Part shown: positions 43,763 to 44,953 of the stretch, in pieces | How positions within the stretch are numbered: position 1 is the stretch's first letter | Layout: every line of letters starts with the position of its first letter | Assembly: GCA_902805615.1 (NCBI GenBank) | Contig: CADCTQ010000110.1 | Location: forward strand, 1 to 44,953 | Origin: an uncultured Cytophagales bacterium | GTDB taxonomy: Bacteria > Bacteroidota > Bacteroidia > Cytophagales > 172606-1 | Direction of reading: 5' to 3' | DNA: 44,953 nucleotides | Translations under genes and position numbers: made by a program | The notes under the pieces: model-generated | The model's database searches: none | Seen by the model: only the letters and a program-made list of their open reading frames with translations | What the model was told of the DNA's origin: nothing

Positions 43763-44700
43763 CGCATCCCCGCATTGACGAAGCCCGGCAGGTACTGGCG
43801 GCGCTGGGCATGCCCCGGGCGCAGCAAAACGACCGTACGGCCCTCTGCCTGCTGGCCCTCTTGGACCTTACTCCTGATACCGACTGGGCCGACGCGCAGG
43901 CGCCCCATGTGGGCATCACGCCGGTGCTGGATTTCAGCAATGTCCATTACAACCGCTCCTACGCGCCCAACACGCGGGAAACGTTCCGGCGCTTTTCGAT
44001 GCACCAATTGGTGGAAGCGGGCATTGCCCGTTACAATCCGGATGCCCCTTCCCGGCCGGTGAACAGCCCGAAGGCGGTGTACCAGGTGGCGCCGGAAGCA
44101 TTGGCGTTGTTTCGCACGTTTGGTTCGGCGGGCTGGGAACCGGCATTGGCGGCGTTTTCGGCAACCCGGCGCACGCTGGCCGCGCAGTACGCCCGGGAGC
44201 GGGCGCAGCAACAAATTCCGGTGCAGATCGCCCCGGGTGAGGAAATCAGGCTTACCCCCGGCGCGCACAGTGAACTCATCAAGGCGGTGATCGAAACGTT
44301 TGCCCCGCGCTTCGTGCCGGGAGCCAAACTCGTGTACGCGGGGGATACGGGGGCCAAGTGGGGCTACTTCGACGAGCCGCTGCTGGCCGCGCTGGGCGTA
44401 CGGGTAGATGCCCACGGCAAGATGCCGGACGTGGTGCTGCATGACCCGGAGCGGCAATGGCTGGTCCTGGTGGAAGCGGTAACCAGCCACGGGCCGGTAG
44501 ACGGGAAACGGCGCGGCGAGTTGGCAACGCTTTTCGGAGCGGCAACCGTGGGACTGGTGTTCGTGACGGCCTTTCCTTCCCGGGCGTTGCTGGCAAAGTA
44601 CGTTTCGAAGATTGCCTGGGAAACGGAAGTATGGGTAGCCGGGGACCCTTCGCACCTGATCCATTTCAACGGGGATCGTTTTTTAGGGCCGCCCCCTTAG
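43759..44700 (+). CDS. BsuBI/PstI-family type II restriction endonuclease (313 aa)
   Basis: Type IIP nuclease, classically cutting CTGCAG. The N-terminal domain (about 1-150) matches the helical BsuBI/PstI N-domain (NDRTALCLLALLDLTPDTDW; SYAPNTRETFRRFSMHQLVE). The C-terminal catalytic domain (about 165-313) shows GDTGAKWGYFD, HGKMPDVVLHDPE (Asp224), LVLVEAVTSHGPVDGKRR (Glu239 and the Lys/Arg that follow) and GLVFVTAFPSRALLAKYVS. Length and all conserved blocks are as expected, so it should be active. The ATG overlaps the methylase stop by 4 nt. No controller protein is encoded, so timing may rest on coupling and on the upstream leader. Confidence 0.95.
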   Translation: MTHPRIDEARQVLAALGMPRAQQNDRTALCLLALLDLTPDTDWADAQAPHVGITPVLDFSNVHYNRSYAPNTRETFRRFSMHQLVEAGIARYNPDAPSRPVNSPKAVYQVAPEALALFRTFGSAGWEPALAAFSATRRTLAAQYARERAQQQIPVQIAPGEEIRLTPGAHSELIKAVIETFAPRFVPGAKLVYAGDTGAKWGYFDEPLLAALGVRVDAHGKMPDVVLHDPERQWLVLVEAVTSHGPVDGKRRGELATLFGAATVGLVFVTAFPSRALLAKYVSKIAWETEVWVAGDPSHLIHFNGDRFLGPPP

Positions 44701-44759
44701 GGAGCGCATTCCGGCGGCCCGTCCCGCGTGAACCCTTCCCGTACCAGTGGCCTCCGTGC

Positions 44760-44790
44760 GCCGTTGCCGGGGTTTTCTACCGGCAACGGC
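44760..44790. terminator. hairpin between the nuclease gene and the convergent small gene
   Basis: GCCGTTGCCGG (44760-44770) and CCGGCAACGGC (44780-44790) form a perfect 11-bp stem with a 9-nt loop (GGTTTTCTA). It lies 60 nt after the nuclease stop and 40 nt before the stop of the convergent small gene. There is no following T-tract, so a terminator role is plausible but not classical. Confidence 0.5.
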
Positions 44791-44829
44791 CCACTTACCC
44801 GAAAGGTGGCCGTACGCACCCGGCCGGGG

Positions 44830-44953
44830 TTACGCACGGGGCCGGCTTTCGACGTACTGGCCCAGGAAGCGGAAGAAGTTGCGGGCTTCGCGCAACTCGG
44901 CGTAGAGATCGGCAAATTCGCGTTCCTGGCTGGAGACGAATTCGTGGTTGAAC
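44830..44953 (-). CDS. C-terminal part of an intact-looking member of the small-gene family (start outside window)
   Basis: The visible 40 codons begin FNHEFVSSQEREFADLYAEL and end GQYVESRPRA with TAA at 44832-44830. The family is not recognised. Compared with the copy at 41089-41253 it keeps the codons for FFRF where that copy has TGA. It is helical and charged, about 65-70 aa in full if its N-terminus is like the other copy. The gene is convergent with the restriction endonuclease gene. Confidence 0.7.
   Translation of the reverse strand, partial: FNHEFVSSQEREFADLYAELREARNFFRFLGQYVESRPRA

Overview
The window looks like a chromosomal segment from a GC-rich member of the Bacteroidota, probably Cytophagales- or Chitinophagales-like. 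This is inferred from a C-terminal T9SS-type sorting domain, SprB-like repeats, very large YD-repeat (Rhs-like) surface proteins, near-absence of Shine-Dalgarno sequences and promoter-like boxes of the Bacteroidota form (TTTG / TAnnTTTG). No rRNA, tRNA, CRISPR array, transposase or integrase was seen.

Region A (1-23138, all minus strand) is one tightly packed operon of eight genes. It reads from a beta-helical surface protein (834 aa), through a Skp/OmpH-like periplasmic chaperone, a lipoprotein, a 1968-aa SpvB/YD-type giant, a 245-aa exported protein, a 1576-aa Cys-rich giant and a 145-aa exported protein, to a third giant that runs off the left edge after 2503 residues. The third giant carries Ig/SprB-like repeats followed by YD repeats. 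Start/stop overlaps (ATGA, TAATG) and an export signal on every product suggest a co-produced cell-surface or secreted complex. A roughly 255-nt leader with competing hairpins may precede it.

Region B (23755-35641, minus strand) is a 13-gene type IV pilus/type II secretion-like operon. It holds a major pseudopilin, a short prepilin peptidase, a GspE ATPase, a secretin, a PilM/PilN (GspL)-like fusion, a PilO/GspM-like protein, an Fn3-type lipoprotein, a PilP/GspC-like protein, a MORN protein with a Lys-rich tail, three minor pseudopilins and GspF. Every pilin-type protein has Ala rather than Gly before the predicted peptidase cleavage site. Regions A and B are transcribed in the same direction and separated by 0.6 kb, so the machine may serve the surface complex, but that is inference.

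Region C (36283-40122, plus strand) is one secreted protein: NHL beta-propeller repeats, an ASH-type domain, MBG-like Ig domains and a T9SS sorting domain. It is followed by a near-ideal 21-bp terminator hairpin.

Region D (40123-44953) is accessory DNA. About 1 kb without a convincing intact gene holds a decayed small-gene relic, inverted repeats, an AT-rich 21-bp tandem array and a second 21-bp duplication. Then come a truncated small gene, a Uma2-family nuclease, and a coupled BsuBI/PstI-type methyltransferase and endonuclease pair. The right edge cuts into a second, intact-looking copy of the small gene. Three copies of this unrecognised small-gene family, two of them damaged, therefore lie around the restriction-modification cargo, which marks this as a site of repeated gain and decay.
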